64,000 nucleotides of DNA from Planctomycetaceae bacterium (GTDB lineage: Bacteria > Planctomycetota > UBA1135 > GCA-002686595): NCBI GenBank assembly GCA_011525785.1, contig WYBT01000030.1, positions 186,001 through 250,000 on the forward strand, given 5' to 3'. The position numbers were made by a program, and so were the translations under genes. The stretch's first letter is position 1, and each line of letters begins with the position of its first letter. Below are positions 34,569-43,810 of this stretch, one piece after another. Under the pieces are notes generated by a model. That model made no database searches and was not told where the DNA came from. It was given only the letters and a program-made list of their open reading frames with translations.

Positions 34569-36961
34569 CAGCGTTTCTCCCCGGCGAGAGCTCCGTTGCG
34601 CGCGAGCGACTTCCCCGCATTCTTCTCGCGCAGCGCGCTGAGCACCTTGCCCGGCGTGAACGGCAAGTGCTTGAGCCGCACGCCGATCGCGTCGTAGATC
34701 GCGTTCGACAGCGCCGGCAGCGACGGATGCAGCGGACCTTCGCCCGCTTCCTTCGCGCCGTAGGGCCCCTCGGGGTCGAGCGACTCGACGATCAGCGCGC
34801 GGAACTCGGGCGTGTCGAGCGAAGTCGGGATGCGGTAATCGAGCAGCGACGGGCCCTTGTGCAGCCCGAAGCGGTTGATGTCGTGGTCCTCGAGCAGCGC
34901 TTCGGCGAGCCCCATGTAGGCCGAGCCCTCCATCTGGCCGGCGACGATCATCGGGTTGATGGCGCGCCCGCAGTCGTGCGCGATCCACACGTTCGGCACG
35001 TGGATCCGGCCGGTCTCGAGGTCGATCTCGCACTCGACCACGTGCGCCGTGAACGAGTACGCCGGCGATGCGCCGATCGTGCCGCCGCGGTAGTCGCCGC
35101 CCAGCGTGGGCGTGTTGTAGGCGCCGGTCGCGCCGAGCGTGTCGAACTTCGCTTCGGCGAGGTGGAAGGCCTCCATCGAGCTCAGCGAGCGCGCCGTGTC
35201 CTCGAGGTCGACCACGTGGCCGTCGATGAAGCGCACACGGCGCGGATCGCAGGCCCACTTGGCGGCCACGGCGGCGACGAGCTTCTCGCGCAGCTTGCGG
35301 CAGGCGTCGATGGTCGCGTTGCCGACCATGAAGGTCACGCGGCTGGAGTACGCGCCCAGGTCCACCGGACACAGGTCGGTGTCGGCCGCGACGACGCGCA
35401 CATGTTCGATCTTGAGGCCGAGCTCCTCGGCCACGATGTAGGCGCACAGCGAGTTGGAGCCCTGGCCGATGTCGTTGCCGCCGGTGAACACCGTCACGAG
35501 CCCCGAGCGATCGACCTTGAGCTGCACGCCGGCCTGCGGCATGTCGTTGGGATAGACCGGATAGTTGGTGCCCGAGATGTACATCGAGCCCGCCACGCCC
35601 AGTCCGCGGCCTCGCCCTAGCTTGCCGCGCCGCTGCTTCCAGCCGCTCGCGCGCTCGACTTCGTCGAGGCACTGGAGGAAGCCGTTCGAGGTGATGCGCT
35701 GGCCATTGACGGTGCGCGTGAAGTCGCCCTGGAAGTTGCGGCGGCGGATCTCGATCGGATCGAGACCGAGCCGCTCCGCGAGCTGGTCGAGCTGGATCTC
35801 GAAGGCGAAACGCGGCTGCACCGAGCCGTGGCCGCGCTTGGGCCCGCAGGGCGGCTTGTTGGTGAAGACGCGCGTCGAGTCGAAGCGGTAGCTGGGGAAG
35901 TGGTAGGGCCCGGTGAGCAGCTGGCCCGAGTAGTAGGTCGTGACCAGGCCGAAAGAGCTGTACGAGCCGCCGTCGATCAGGATCTTCGCGTCGACGCCGA
36001 GCAGCTTGCCGTTCGCGTCGCAGCCGCTCCTGTAGTGCAGCTGCATCGGGTGGCGGCCGCGGTGCGCATAGAACACCTCTTCACGCGTCCACAGCATCTT
36101 CACCGGCCTGCCGGTGAGCATGGCGAGCTTGGCGACGCAGAACTCGAGGCTGAACGGATCGCTCTTGCCGCCGAACGCGCCGCCCAGGCAGGGCTGGATG
36201 ACGCGGATCTTGTGCGGCGCGAGCTCGAGCACGCGCGCGAGCGCGCGGTGCACGTAGTGTGTGATCTGCGTCGCGCTCCACAGCGTGAGCAAGCCGTCGG
36301 CGGAGTGGGTCGCGACCGCGCAGTGCGGCTCGATCGGCGCGTGCGTCGTTCCGTGGAAGGTGTAGTCGTCCTCGACTGTCACCGCGGCGCCCGCGAGAGC
36401 GGCATCGACGTCGCCGAAGGCGAGGTCGACGTGCTTGGAGATGTTGCCCTCCTTGCTGTGCTCGTGGATCTTCGGCTCGTGGCGCGCGAGCGCCTCGTGC
36501 GGATCGAAGTAGGCGTGCAGCAGCTCGTACTCGACCTCGATCAGCTCGAGTGCGGCGTTGGCCGTGTCCTCGTCGATCGCGGCGACGGCGGCGACCGGAT
36601 CGCCGATGAAGCGCACCTTGTCGACGGCGAGCGCGTTCTCGTCCGGCGTCCAGGGGATCACGCCGTACTTGATCGGCATCGAGTCGCCGCCGATCACCGC
36701 GTGCACGCCCGGCAACGCGCGCGCCTTGCTGAAGTCGATGCGGCGGATCTTGGCGTGCGCGTGCGGGCTGCGCAGCGTCTTGGCGTGCAGCATGCCCGGC
36801 AACTGGATGTCGTCGGTGTAGATCGCGGCGCCCGTCGCCTTGGAGAGCCCGTCGACTTTGCGGTGCGCCTTGCCGACCACGCCGAAGTCGGTGTTGGTCT
36901 TCGAACCGGGCGCGTCAGGCCCCCAGGGCGCGCCGGGGCCGTGCAAGTCGCGCGCGCTCAC
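34568..36961 (-). CDS. Molybdenum-binding large subunit of xanthine dehydrogenase-family enzyme
   Basis: A 797-residue molybdopterin-cytosine-dinucleotide-type subunit. After the N-terminal 'VGKAHRKVDGLSKATGAAIY' segment it shows 'LRSPHAHAKI', the pterin-binding 'QPCLGGAFGGKSDPFSLE', and 'GGNDIGQGSNSLCAYIVAE'. The C-terminal 'GAKEAGEGPLHPSLPAL' carries the catalytic Glu near residue 737. The length agrees with HcrA/CoxL-type subunits. The GTG overlaps the stop of the 2Fe-2S subunit (GTGA). Together with its neighbours it forms a complete three-subunit hydroxylase or, given the FAD subunit, a reductase acting on an aromatic CoA thioester or similar compound. Substrate is inferred only from subunit type. 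Confidence 0.88.
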   Translation of the reverse strand: MSARDLHGPGAPWGPDAPGSKTNTDFGVVGKAHRKVDGLSKATGAAIYTDDIQLPGMLHAKTLRSPHAHAKIRRIDFSKARALPGVHAVIGGDSMPIKYGVIPWTPDENALAVDKVRFIGDPVAAVAAIDEDTANAALELIEVEYELLHAYFDPHEALARHEPKIHEHSKEGNISKHVDLAFGDVDAALAGAAVTVEDDYTFHGTTHAPIEPHCAVATHSADGLLTLWSATQITHYVHRALARVLELAPHKIRVIQPCLGGAFGGKSDPFSLEFCVAKLAMLTGRPVKMLWTREEVFYAHRGRHPMQLHYRSGCDANGKLLGVDAKILIDGGSYSSFGLVTTYYSGQLLTGPYHFPSYRFDSTRVFTNKPPCGPKRGHGSVQPRFAFEIQLDQLAERLGLDPIEIRRRNFQGDFTRTVNGQRITSNGFLQCLDEVERASGWKQRRGKLGRGRGLGVAGSMYISGTNYPVYPNDMPQAGVQLKVDRSGLVTVFTGGNDIGQGSNSLCAYIVAEELGLKIEHVRVVAADTDLCPVDLGAYSSRVTFMVGNATIDACRKLREKLVAAVAAKWACDPRRVRFIDGHVVDLEDTARSLSSMEAFHLAEAKFDTLGATGAYNTPTLGGDYRGGTIGASPAYSFTAHVVECEIDLETGRIHVPNVWIAHDCGRAINPMIVAGQMEGSAYMGLAEALLEDHDINRFGLHKGPSLLDYRIPTSLDTPEFRALIVESLDPEGPYGAKEAGEGPLHPSLPALSNAIYDAIGVRLKHLPFTPGKVLSALREKNAGKSLARNGALAGEKR

Positions 36962-37509
36962 GGGCCGACCTGCTTTCCGCGCCGCTCGGCGAGCTGCGCT
37001 TCCCACGAGCGCGTCGCCGGCGCTGCGCCGAGCGACTCGGCCACGCACGACTCGACCGCTTCGAAGATCTGCGTGTAGCCCGTGCAGCGGCACAGATTGC
37101 CGCTGAGCGCCTCGCGGATCTGCTCGCGCGTGGGCTGCGGGCAGCGGTTCAGCAGAGCGCGCGCCGAGAGCATCATCCCGGGCTGGCAGAAGCCGCACTG
37201 CAGCGCGCCGCAGCGGTCGAAGGCCTCCTGGATCGGATCGGCGCCGGTTCCACCTGCGCGGCGATGCGCGGGCAAGAGCCCCTCGATGGTCGTGATCGAG
37301 CGCCCCTGCACGGCGCCGGCCAGCGTCAGGCAGGCCAGCACGGGCTTGCCGTCGACGAGCACCGTGCAGGCCCCGCAGTCGCCCTTGTCGCAGCCTTGCT
37401 TCGAGCCGGTGAGTCCGAGTCGGTAACGCAGCACTTCGAGCAGCGTCCAGTGGTCCGGCGCCTGGGCCTCGATCCGGTCGCCGTTCACTTCCAGGTGCAG
37501 AGCGCTCAT
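36958..37509 (-). CDS. 2Fe-2S subunit of xanthine dehydrogenase-family enzyme
   Basis: A 183-residue subunit with two [2Fe-2S] clusters. The plant-type cluster uses Cys40, Cys45, Cys48 and Cys60 ('GCDKGDCGACTV'). The second uses the helical-domain motifs 'CGFCQPGM' (Cys105, Cys108) and 'LCRCTGY' (Cys140, Cys142). This is the HcrC/CoxS/XdhC-type small subunit. It is first in a reverse-strand operon: 2Fe-2S, molybdenum subunit, FAD subunit, each start overlapping the preceding stop. No molybdenum-cofactor biosynthesis or insertion genes are present beside it. Confidence 0.93.
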   Translation of the reverse strand: MSALHLEVNGDRIEAQAPDHWTLLEVLRYRLGLTGSKQGCDKGDCGACTVLVDGKPVLACLTLAGAVQGRSITTIEGLLPAHRRAGGTGADPIQEAFDRCGALQCGFCQPGMMLSARALLNRCPQPTREQIREALSGNLCRCTGYTQIFEAVESCVAESLGAAPATRSWEAQLAERRGKQVGP

Positions 37510-37588
37510 GTCAGTCCGTGAGTTTGCGTTTCGACGCGTGTCAGCGCCACGGTCGTGGGTGCTGCGCTGTCCGGTTGCGCGCGCGCGC

Positions 37589-39673
37589 TCAACCGCCGTC
37601 TTCCTGTTCGCTCTGGGCGCGTTCGCGATCCTGTTTGCGCCGCTCGCGCCGCTCCTTGCGCCGTGCTTCGAGCTCCTCCTGGAGCGTGCGCTTGACCTCG
37701 GGATCGAAGGCGGCTTCGCGCCGGTTGAGGGACTTCGCGACGGCGGCGCTGATGCGGCGCAGCGAGGGCGCGATGTCCACCGCTTCGCCTCCGTCCGAGC
37801 ACATTTGCTCGATCTCGCGCAGGCGCCAGTGGGCGCGGAAGTGGTGCCCCGTGTTCAGCTCGCCCCAGGCCGTGATCGGCTCGAGGCACGCCAGCAGTTC
37901 GGAACGCAGCTGCGGGGACAGCTCGAGCCCCGAGCGCCGCGCGATGCGCACACGGTGGACGATCTGGTCGGTGGCGAACAGCTCGCTCATGTCGGGGCGC
38001 GGGCGCTCGACGCGCGCCTGGTTGGCGATCGGACCGTCTTCGCCGTCCGAGCCGACGTCGGTGGCCAGGTAGCCCAGCTCCGCCAGGGCCTTCTGTTCGT
38101 GCACGGTCATCTCGCGCGGCGCGCTGGTGTCGGCGAGCTGCGCGGCGATGCGAGCCGACTCCTGCTCGACGCGGAGCAGGGCCTCGCCCATGCGTCGGGC
38201 GTCGTCGGCGCGCGAGTCGCTCAGGTCCGTGCGCTCGTGCGGATCGGCGCGCCGGTCGTACAGTCGCGCATCCAGCGCGATCAAGTCGGCGAAGCCGAAC
38301 ACGTCCGCGGCTTCGCTGTAGCGCGAGACTCGTTCGCCGCCGCCCGCCAGCTTGCGCACGTACTCTCCGCCGGGGAGCATCTCGTCGACCACCGTCGGAT
38401 TGCGCGGCTCCAGGTGGGGCCGGATGATCTGGAACGGGTTGAGCGTCGTGCCGGTGATGTACTTGAGGTCGCCGCGCACCAGGAAGTAGCGCTCGCCGTT
38501 CACCGTGTGGCCGAAGGCGTAGCTGCGCGAGCGCTTGCCGCCCCGCACCAGCGCGCGCAAGCTCGAGCCCTGCATCACCGGGCTCGGCGCGACGGCGGCC
38601 GCGTCGAGCAACGTCGGGGCCAGATCGACGGTGTCCACCAGCGTGGCGATGCGCGTGTTCGCGCCCTCGTTGCCGGGGAACTTGACCAGCAGCGGCACCT
38701 TGATCTCGTCGTCGGTCAAGTTGACGCCGTGGCCGACCCACAGACGCTGGTCGTAGAACGACTCGCCGTGGTCGGAGGTGACGATCACCAGCGCGTCGTC
38801 CCAGCGGCCCAACTCGCGCAGCGTGCGGAAGACCTGCTCGACGGCCAGGTCGACCTCGTGGACGCCGGCGTCGTAGTCGTTGAGCAGCTCGCTGATGCGC
38901 TGGTAGTTCGCCATGCGCATTTCGGTGGCGATCCCGGTGTGCGAGCCCTTGTAGAGCTCGTGGTCGAGTTCACCGTCCGGCGTGGGGCGCGCGCGGAATT
39001 TCGTCAGCAGCTCCGGCGAGCACTCGTCGTAGGGCGCGTGCACGTCGAACGAGTGCAGGAACAGGAACAGCGGCTTGTCGCCGCTCGAGCGCAGCCACTG
39101 GCAGGCCTGGTCGAGGTAACGCGCGAAGCCCGTGCGGCCCTGTTCGTCGCGGTGCTTGCTGTCGAAGCTCGCGAAGCCGTCTTCCAGGCCCCAGCCCGTC
39201 CCGACAAAGCCTCCGTCGGCGAACGCGGCGGTCGTGTAGCCCGCCGCGGAGAGCAGCTCCGCGACCGTCTCGACCTTGGACGAGAGCCGGTTGGCCGACC
39301 AGCGCACCCCGTGCGCGATCGGGTCGAGCCCGGTGAGCATCGTCATGTGCGACGGGAGGGTCCAGGGCGCCACCGACAGCGCGTCGTCGAAGACCACCGC
39401 CTCGCGGGCGAAGGCGTCGAGGCTCGGCGACACGTCCGGGCTGTTTCCGTACACGCCCAGGCGCCCGGGGCGCAGCGTGTCGAGACTGATCAGGACGATC
39501 GTCGGCGAGCGCTGGCCGCTGGCCCCCTTGGTCGCATTGGCGCGCGGATCGCCGCCGGGCGCCCCGCTGCCCGAGTTCGAGTCGCCGCAGGCTGCGGCCA
39601 AAAGTCCGATCAGTACAAGGGCGCTGAAGCGCCGGGCGCGGCCAGCGGAGGAACGGGGCGTGGTCTGGTGCAT
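37589..39673 (-). CDS. Sulfatase-family lipoprotein, intact metal site
   Basis: A 694-residue lipoprotein (lipobox LLAAAC, Cys29) of the sulfatase superfamily. It keeps 'LISLDTLRPGRLGVYG', 'APWTLPSHMTMLTG' (Thr at the nucleophile position, as in phosphoglycerol-transferase-like members) and the metal pair in 'IVTSDHGESFYDQ'. It is therefore probably a phosphoesterase or transferase rather than a formylglycine sulfatase, since neither Cys nor Ser of the C/S-x-P-S-R motif is present. A C-terminal extension of about 180 residues ends in an Arg/Glu/Lys-rich helix. The ATG at 39673 is chosen because it starts the signal peptide and lies 23 bases after a TAGAAT hexamer. Confidence 0.88.
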   Translation of the reverse strand: MHQTTPRSSAGRARRFSALVLIGLLAAACGDSNSGSGAPGGDPRANATKGASGQRSPTIVLISLDTLRPGRLGVYGNSPDVSPSLDAFAREAVVFDDALSVAPWTLPSHMTMLTGLDPIAHGVRWSANRLSSKVETVAELLSAAGYTTAAFADGGFVGTGWGLEDGFASFDSKHRDEQGRTGFARYLDQACQWLRSSGDKPLFLFLHSFDVHAPYDECSPELLTKFRARPTPDGELDHELYKGSHTGIATEMRMANYQRISELLNDYDAGVHEVDLAVEQVFRTLRELGRWDDALVIVTSDHGESFYDQRLWVGHGVNLTDDEIKVPLLVKFPGNEGANTRIATLVDTVDLAPTLLDAAAVAPSPVMQGSSLRALVRGGKRSRSYAFGHTVNGERYFLVRGDLKYITGTTLNPFQIIRPHLEPRNPTVVDEMLPGGEYVRKLAGGGERVSRYSEAADVFGFADLIALDARLYDRRADPHERTDLSDSRADDARRMGEALLRVEQESARIAAQLADTSAPREMTVHEQKALAELGYLATDVGSDGEDGPIANQARVERPRPDMSELFATDQIVHRVRIARRSGLELSPQLRSELLACLEPITAWGELNTGHHFRAHWRLREIEQMCSDGGEAVDIAPSLRRISAAVAKSLNRREAAFDPEVKRTLQEELEARRKERRERRKQDRERAQSEQEDGG

Positions 39674-39696
39674 CGCGGTCGAACTCGATCCCCGGG

Positions 39697-39702
39697 ATTC
39701 TA
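39697..39702 (-). promoter_or_regulatory. Putative -10 box (TAGAAT) for the sulfatase lipoprotein
   Basis: Reverse-strand TAGAAT lies 23 bases before the ATG at 39673 and supports that start over an upstream in-frame ATG at 39778, which lies beyond the box. Confidence 0.45.
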
Positions 39703-39856
39703 TCCCTGGGGCGCGCGCGCCACACGCGCGCGGACGGCCTGCTGTAGCGCGTGGCCGCTGGCTCAGCGCGGCCTTCATGCCGCACTGAATGGGCGCATCG
39801 GCCAGAGCGCCGCTGCGCCCCGCGGCATTCGGGCGCGGTGAGCTCTTGGTCGGGTC

Positions 39857-39902
39857 GCTACGAGTTCCTCGAACCTCCGCGAAGGCTTCAGGAGTTCGTA
39901 GC
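39857..39902 (-). terminator. Long hairpin directly after the TonB-receptor gene
   Basis: GCTACGAGTTCCT (39857-39869) and AGGAGTTCGTAGC (39890-39902) pair at 11 of 13 positions, and the interior can extend the stem (GAACCT with AGGCTTC). The hairpin begins at the base after the receptor stop on the reverse strand. There is no U-tract, so termination or 3'-end protection are both possible. Confidence 0.5.
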
Positions 39903-41927
39903 TCAGCGCCGCCAGCTCAGACCGAACCACAGATTGCGTTCCACCCGCCAGCCGCCGTTCTCGGGGTGATCGGGGTCGTTCGCGTTCTGCACGCCGATCG
40001 TGAAGCGCCAGTCCGCACTCGGCGAGTAGCCCAGGCGCACGTCGGTGCGGACATACGACGGCGTCCCGGCGGCGCCCATCGCGTCGACGTAGTACAGACC
40101 GAGGTCGAGCTCCCAGTGGCCGCCCAGGTCCAGGTACGAGCGCAGGTTCGAGATGTTCTCGGGCGTCAGCCCCGCGCCGGCGGGGAACCCGACGTCGTCG
40201 CTCGCGGGATCGACGCTGCTGTTCTGCTCGTAGTGCGTGTGCGCGCCGCGCAGTCGCCAGCGCTCGTTCACCACCGCGTCCAGCGCGATCTCGTAGCCCC
40301 AGGCCTCGGCGGCGCCGAAGTTGGCGAAGGTCTCGGGGAAGAAGGTGTTCGGGCCCTGCGTGAAGCTGGGCGCGAACTCGCGCGTGACGAGCGAGTCGAG
40401 GTCGTTGTAGAAGCCCACCACATCGAGCGCGACCTGCTCGCCGAGCTGCTGGCGCCAGCCGAGCTCGAAGGCGGTGAGTTCTTCGGCGTCGAGGTTCTCG
40501 TTCCCCAGCTCGAGGAACACGTCGGTGGGGTTGAGCGGGTCGACGAACTGATTGAAGCGGTAGACCTCGATCAGCGACGGGATGCGCACCGCGCGTGAGA
40601 TCGCGCCCCAGAACGAAGTGCGCGCAGCGGGGCTCCAGATGGCGCGCAGCGTGGGCTGGAACTCGAAGCCGGTGATGTCGTTGTATTCGGCTTCAGCGCC
40701 GAACACGCACTCCAGGTCGAGGCTCGGCAGGCGCACTTCGTCGAGCGCGAAAGCGCGCACGCTCCCGACGGTCGAGCGCTCGGGGCGGAAGCCGTAGATG
40801 AAGTCGCCGTCGAGGTCCGAGGCCACCATTCGATAGCCCAGGCCGAAGGTCAGCGTGTGGCTCTCGCTCAGCACCATCCGGCGCTGCCAGTCCAGGTCGA
40901 CGATGTCCTGCCCCGAGCGGAAGTCGACCTGCTTGAGGTTGTGGCGCTGGTAGCTGGTCACGACACGGTCCGCGCCGCCGTCTTCGCGCGGGCGCGACCA
41001 AGCGAGCGCGAGCGAGCCGCCGTTCTGCGGCGTGTCGTCGATCACTCCGGAAAAGAACGGGGCGGTGGGGAAGCCGATGGTGTAGCCCTCGCCCTCCCGC
41101 CCGACGTAGGCCTGCGACAGCACCGTCAGCGAGGCGCCGTCCTCGAGCGCGAAATCGCCGCGGAAACCGGCCTTGTAGAGCTGCGTGTCCTCGAACGACG
41201 TGTCGGAGCTGCCCGGGGCGTAGCCCAGCAGCGGATCGCGGTCGAGGCCGAGCACCCAGGCGCGCACGAACGACTGCTCGCCCCACGCCGCGCCGTGGCG
41301 CAGGTGGAACTGGCGCTCTTCGTCACCGACCAGCGCACGCGCCTTGGGCCCCAGGGTCTCGGCCGCGGACTTGGTGACGATGTTCACCACGCCGTTGACC
41401 GCGTTCTGGCCCCACAGCGCCGCGCCCGGGCCGCGGATGACTTCGATGCGCTCGATCTCTTCGACGTCGAGCGACTGCAGGTGCCAGCGCACGCCTTCGG
41501 CGCTGAACAGGTCATAGACGTTCACGCCGTCGACCAGCACCAGCAGGTTGTTGTTGAAGCGACTGGTGAAGCCGCGTGCGGTCACGTCCCAAGTGTTGGT
41601 CTGCCAGTGGCCGACGAGAAAGCCCGGCGCCATGCGCAGCGCCTCTTGCACGGAGCTGTGTCCGGCGCGCCGGATCTCGTCGCCGGTGATCACGTAGACC
41701 GCTGACGGTGAGCGCGAGATCGGCTTCTCCGAGCGCGAAGCCACCGTCACCTCGATGTCCATCAACTCCTCCAGGCTGAGCTCCTGGATGTCCTGGCCCG
41801 CGTCGGGATCGCCGGCGGCGAAGGACGAAGGCGCGAGCAGCGCGAGTGCGCAGAGGGAATGGGCCGGCTTCAAGTGGGGCAGCGCCGAGTCGGGACGGCG
41901 GGGGTCGGGCTGTATCGACCCAATCAC
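39903..41927 (-). CDS. TonB-dependent outer-membrane receptor
   Basis: A 674-residue outer-membrane receptor that imports a substrate with energy from TonB. After a signal peptide ('KPAHSLCALALLAPSSFAAG') comes 'LSLEELMDIEVTVASRSEK' and the plug domain: 'SAVYVITGDEIRRAGHSSVQ', 'LLVLVDGVNVYD' and 'IERIEVIRGPGAALWGQNAV'. The barrel extends to a terminal 'NLWFGLSWRR', the usual aromatic end. Plug and barrel lengths are normal. The GTG at 41927 has AAGG eight bases upstream; a TTG at 41873 would give a shorter signal peptide. No ExbBD/TonB genes are in the window. The ligand is unknown; a siderophore or glycan is possible. Confidence 0.9.
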   Translation of the reverse strand: MIGSIQPDPRRPDSALPHLKPAHSLCALALLAPSSFAAGDPDAGQDIQELSLEELMDIEVTVASRSEKPISRSPSAVYVITGDEIRRAGHSSVQEALRMAPGFLVGHWQTNTWDVTARGFTSRFNNNLLVLVDGVNVYDLFSAEGVRWHLQSLDVEEIERIEVIRGPGAALWGQNAVNGVVNIVTKSAAETLGPKARALVGDEERQFHLRHGAAWGEQSFVRAWVLGLDRDPLLGYAPGSSDTSFEDTQLYKAGFRGDFALEDGASLTVLSQAYVGREGEGYTIGFPTAPFFSGVIDDTPQNGGSLALAWSRPREDGGADRVVTSYQRHNLKQVDFRSGQDIVDLDWQRRMVLSESHTLTFGLGYRMVASDLDGDFIYGFRPERSTVGSVRAFALDEVRLPSLDLECVFGAEAEYNDITGFEFQPTLRAIWSPAARTSFWGAISRAVRIPSLIEVYRFNQFVDPLNPTDVFLELGNENLDAEELTAFELGWRQQLGEQVALDVVGFYNDLDSLVTREFAPSFTQGPNTFFPETFANFGAAEAWGYEIALDAVVNERWRLRGAHTHYEQNSSVDPASDDVGFPAGAGLTPENISNLRSYLDLGGHWELDLGLYYVDAMGAAGTPSYVRTDVRLGYSPSADWRFTIGVQNANDPDHPENGGWRVERNLWFGLSWRR

Positions 41928-41988
41928 CCCGTGCGCCTTGAATGCACGCGTCCGCGAGGCGACTGTCCCCCCGCCCGCTGGCCCCAGC

Positions 41989-43716
41989 TCAGGGCAGCCA
42001 GCGATCGAGGGCCTCCGCGCGCTCGAGCAGCGCGGACGCACCGACCTGCGGCGGGGCCACGCTGGCGAACGCGCCTCCCTGCCAGCGCAGCCAGCGGACC
42101 GCGGCCGCGGCCTGCGGAGTGTCGAACTCCACGCGCAGGCTCCGGATCGCGCCCTGCGCGTCGCGCTCGGCCTCCACGCGCACTCCGTCGCGCGCGCTGC
42201 GCTCCGCTGTCGCGCCCGACGCATCCGCGAACAGGGTCTCGAAGGGCAATTCGACGAAGGGCTCGTCCAGGGACTCGAAGCGGTGCTCGAGCTCGGTCAC
42301 GCGCGTCCAGCGCAGGGCGCGGCGGCCGGCTTGCAGCGGCTCGATGCGGACCGAAGTGAGAGCGGTGTGGAACTGGAACAGCGCCTGCGGCGCGAGCATC
42401 GACAGCCCGCTGCCGCTCTGGAGCACGAACGCGGTGCAAGCGGACCCGTCGCGCGGCACGTCGAAGCTCTGGCCCGCATCGCGCAGCTTGGCGGCGAGCT
42501 CTCTGAACTGCGCAGCGCCGCCGACCAGCGCTAGCGGCGAGAGGAGCAGCGCGCTCAGGCACAACAGTGCTCCGCCCGCGCGTGCGGCGCCGCTGCGCAG
42601 GACCTCGAGCGCGCCGCCGGCGATCCACGGCGCCAGCCCGATCAGCGGAGTGAACAGCAGCCGGTCGGAGGCCAGCGTGCCGGCTTGCGTCGCCAGCGAG
42701 GCGAGGGCCCACACGCACAGGAAGAACGGAGGCGACCCGTTGCGACGGCCGGTGCGCACGAGCCACAGCCAACTCAGCGCGCCGAGCGGCGCCGCCACGG
42801 CGAGCCAGGCCGGCAACCACTGCGGAAACGCGATCGGCGCGTCGACCTTGAACGGACCCAGCAGGCTGAGCGAGCCGAGCGCGGCCAGGGTCAGCGCGCC
42901 CCGCGCGTACTGCAGCGGCGCGTTCCAGGGCGTGGGGTAGAAGGTGCTCGAGGCGCCGAAGCCGGCGCGCAGCAACGCGGCCAGGTAGGCGCAGGCCACG
43001 AGCGCGGCCAATGCGGCCCACAGCGGCAGGCGGCGACGGGCCGGGCCGCCCCAGCCGAGCCAGATCGCGCCGACCAGCACGAAGCTCGCCAGCCCCGATT
43101 CCTTGCAGGCGCAACTTGCCAGCGCGGCGCCGAGCGCTGCCAGCGCGTTGCGGGTCGTCGCGCCGCGCAGGGCGCGCAGCGCGAACACGCCGGCGCAGCA
43201 GGCGAAGGTGCTCTCGAGCAGCGAGTTGCGGTTGGCGATCCAGCACGTGGGCAGCAGCGAGCCGTCGTCGAGCGCGAACACGGCCAGGGCGGTCAGCGCC
43301 AGGCGCGGCGAGAGCCCGGCCTCTGCGTAGAAGCGCGCGACGGCGAGGAGCAGCAGCGCGAACCAGCCCAACTGCGCGGCGTGGTGCGCGGCGGCGTTGC
43401 GGCCGAACAGCTCCGCGTCGAGGGCGTGCGTCGCGCTGGCGAGCGGGCGGAAGAAGCGCACCTTCCACTCGGGCGACGTCCACCAGGGCAGGAAGCTGTT
43501 CTCGGCCGCGCCGCCGAAGTCGAACAGGCTCCACCAGCGCAGGCGCGGGTGCTCGAGCGCGCCCTCGAGCACGAGCATCAGCCCGTGGTCGTCGTTGAGA
43601 AAGCCCCAGGCGAGCGAGGGGGCGCGCAGGGCGAGCGCGAGCAGGACGATCAGTGCGAGCGCGACCCGCTCGCGCCTCGTCCAGCGCTCGCTCGCCGCGG
43701 CGGTGGGCTCCGACAT
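41989..43716 (-). CDS. Polytopic GT-C glycosyltransferase-like membrane protein
   Basis: A 575-residue membrane protein with about ten hydrophobic helices. After the first helix it carries 'LNDDHGLMLVLEGAL', a candidate acidic motif, then 'VRFFRPLASATHALDAELFG', which is the pattern of TMTC/PMT-type GT-C proteins ('RPL...YALD...G'). The C-terminal 150 residues are soluble and beta-rich, probably outside the membrane. A glycosyltransferase role is likely but the substrate is unknown. It follows the TonB receptor gene on the reverse strand after 61 bases, without overlap. Confidence 0.65.
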   Translation of the reverse strand: MSEPTAAASERWTRRERVALALIVLLALALRAPSLAWGFLNDDHGLMLVLEGALEHPRLRWWSLFDFGGAAENSFLPWWTSPEWKVRFFRPLASATHALDAELFGRNAAAHHAAQLGWFALLLLAVARFYAEAGLSPRLALTALAVFALDDGSLLPTCWIANRNSLLESTFACCAGVFALRALRGATTRNALAALGAALASCACKESGLASFVLVGAIWLGWGGPARRRLPLWAALAALVACAYLAALLRAGFGASSTFYPTPWNAPLQYARGALTLAALGSLSLLGPFKVDAPIAFPQWLPAWLAVAAPLGALSWLWLVRTGRRNGSPPFFLCVWALASLATQAGTLASDRLLFTPLIGLAPWIAGGALEVLRSGAARAGGALLCLSALLLSPLALVGGAAQFRELAAKLRDAGQSFDVPRDGSACTAFVLQSGSGLSMLAPQALFQFHTALTSVRIEPLQAGRRALRWTRVTELEHRFESLDEPFVELPFETLFADASGATAERSARDGVRVEAERDAQGAIRSLRVEFDTPQAAAAVRWLRWQGGAFASVAPPQVGASALLERAEALDRWLP

Positions 43717-43782
43717 GCGCGGATTGTGCCGAACGTCCGGGCCCGATGTGCGTCGTGCAGCGGGCCGCGGCGCGGCGAGCGC

Positions 43783-43788
43783 TACCAT
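43783..43788 (+). promoter_or_regulatory. Putative -10 box (TACCAT)
   Basis: TACCAT lies 22 bases before the ATG of the TPR lipoprotein gene. A Shine-Dalgarno-like GAAGGA (about 43795-43800) sits between, so this promoter gives a normal leader. Confidence 0.45.
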
Positions 43789-43810
43789 CCGCGCGAAGGA
43801 CGAAATCGAC

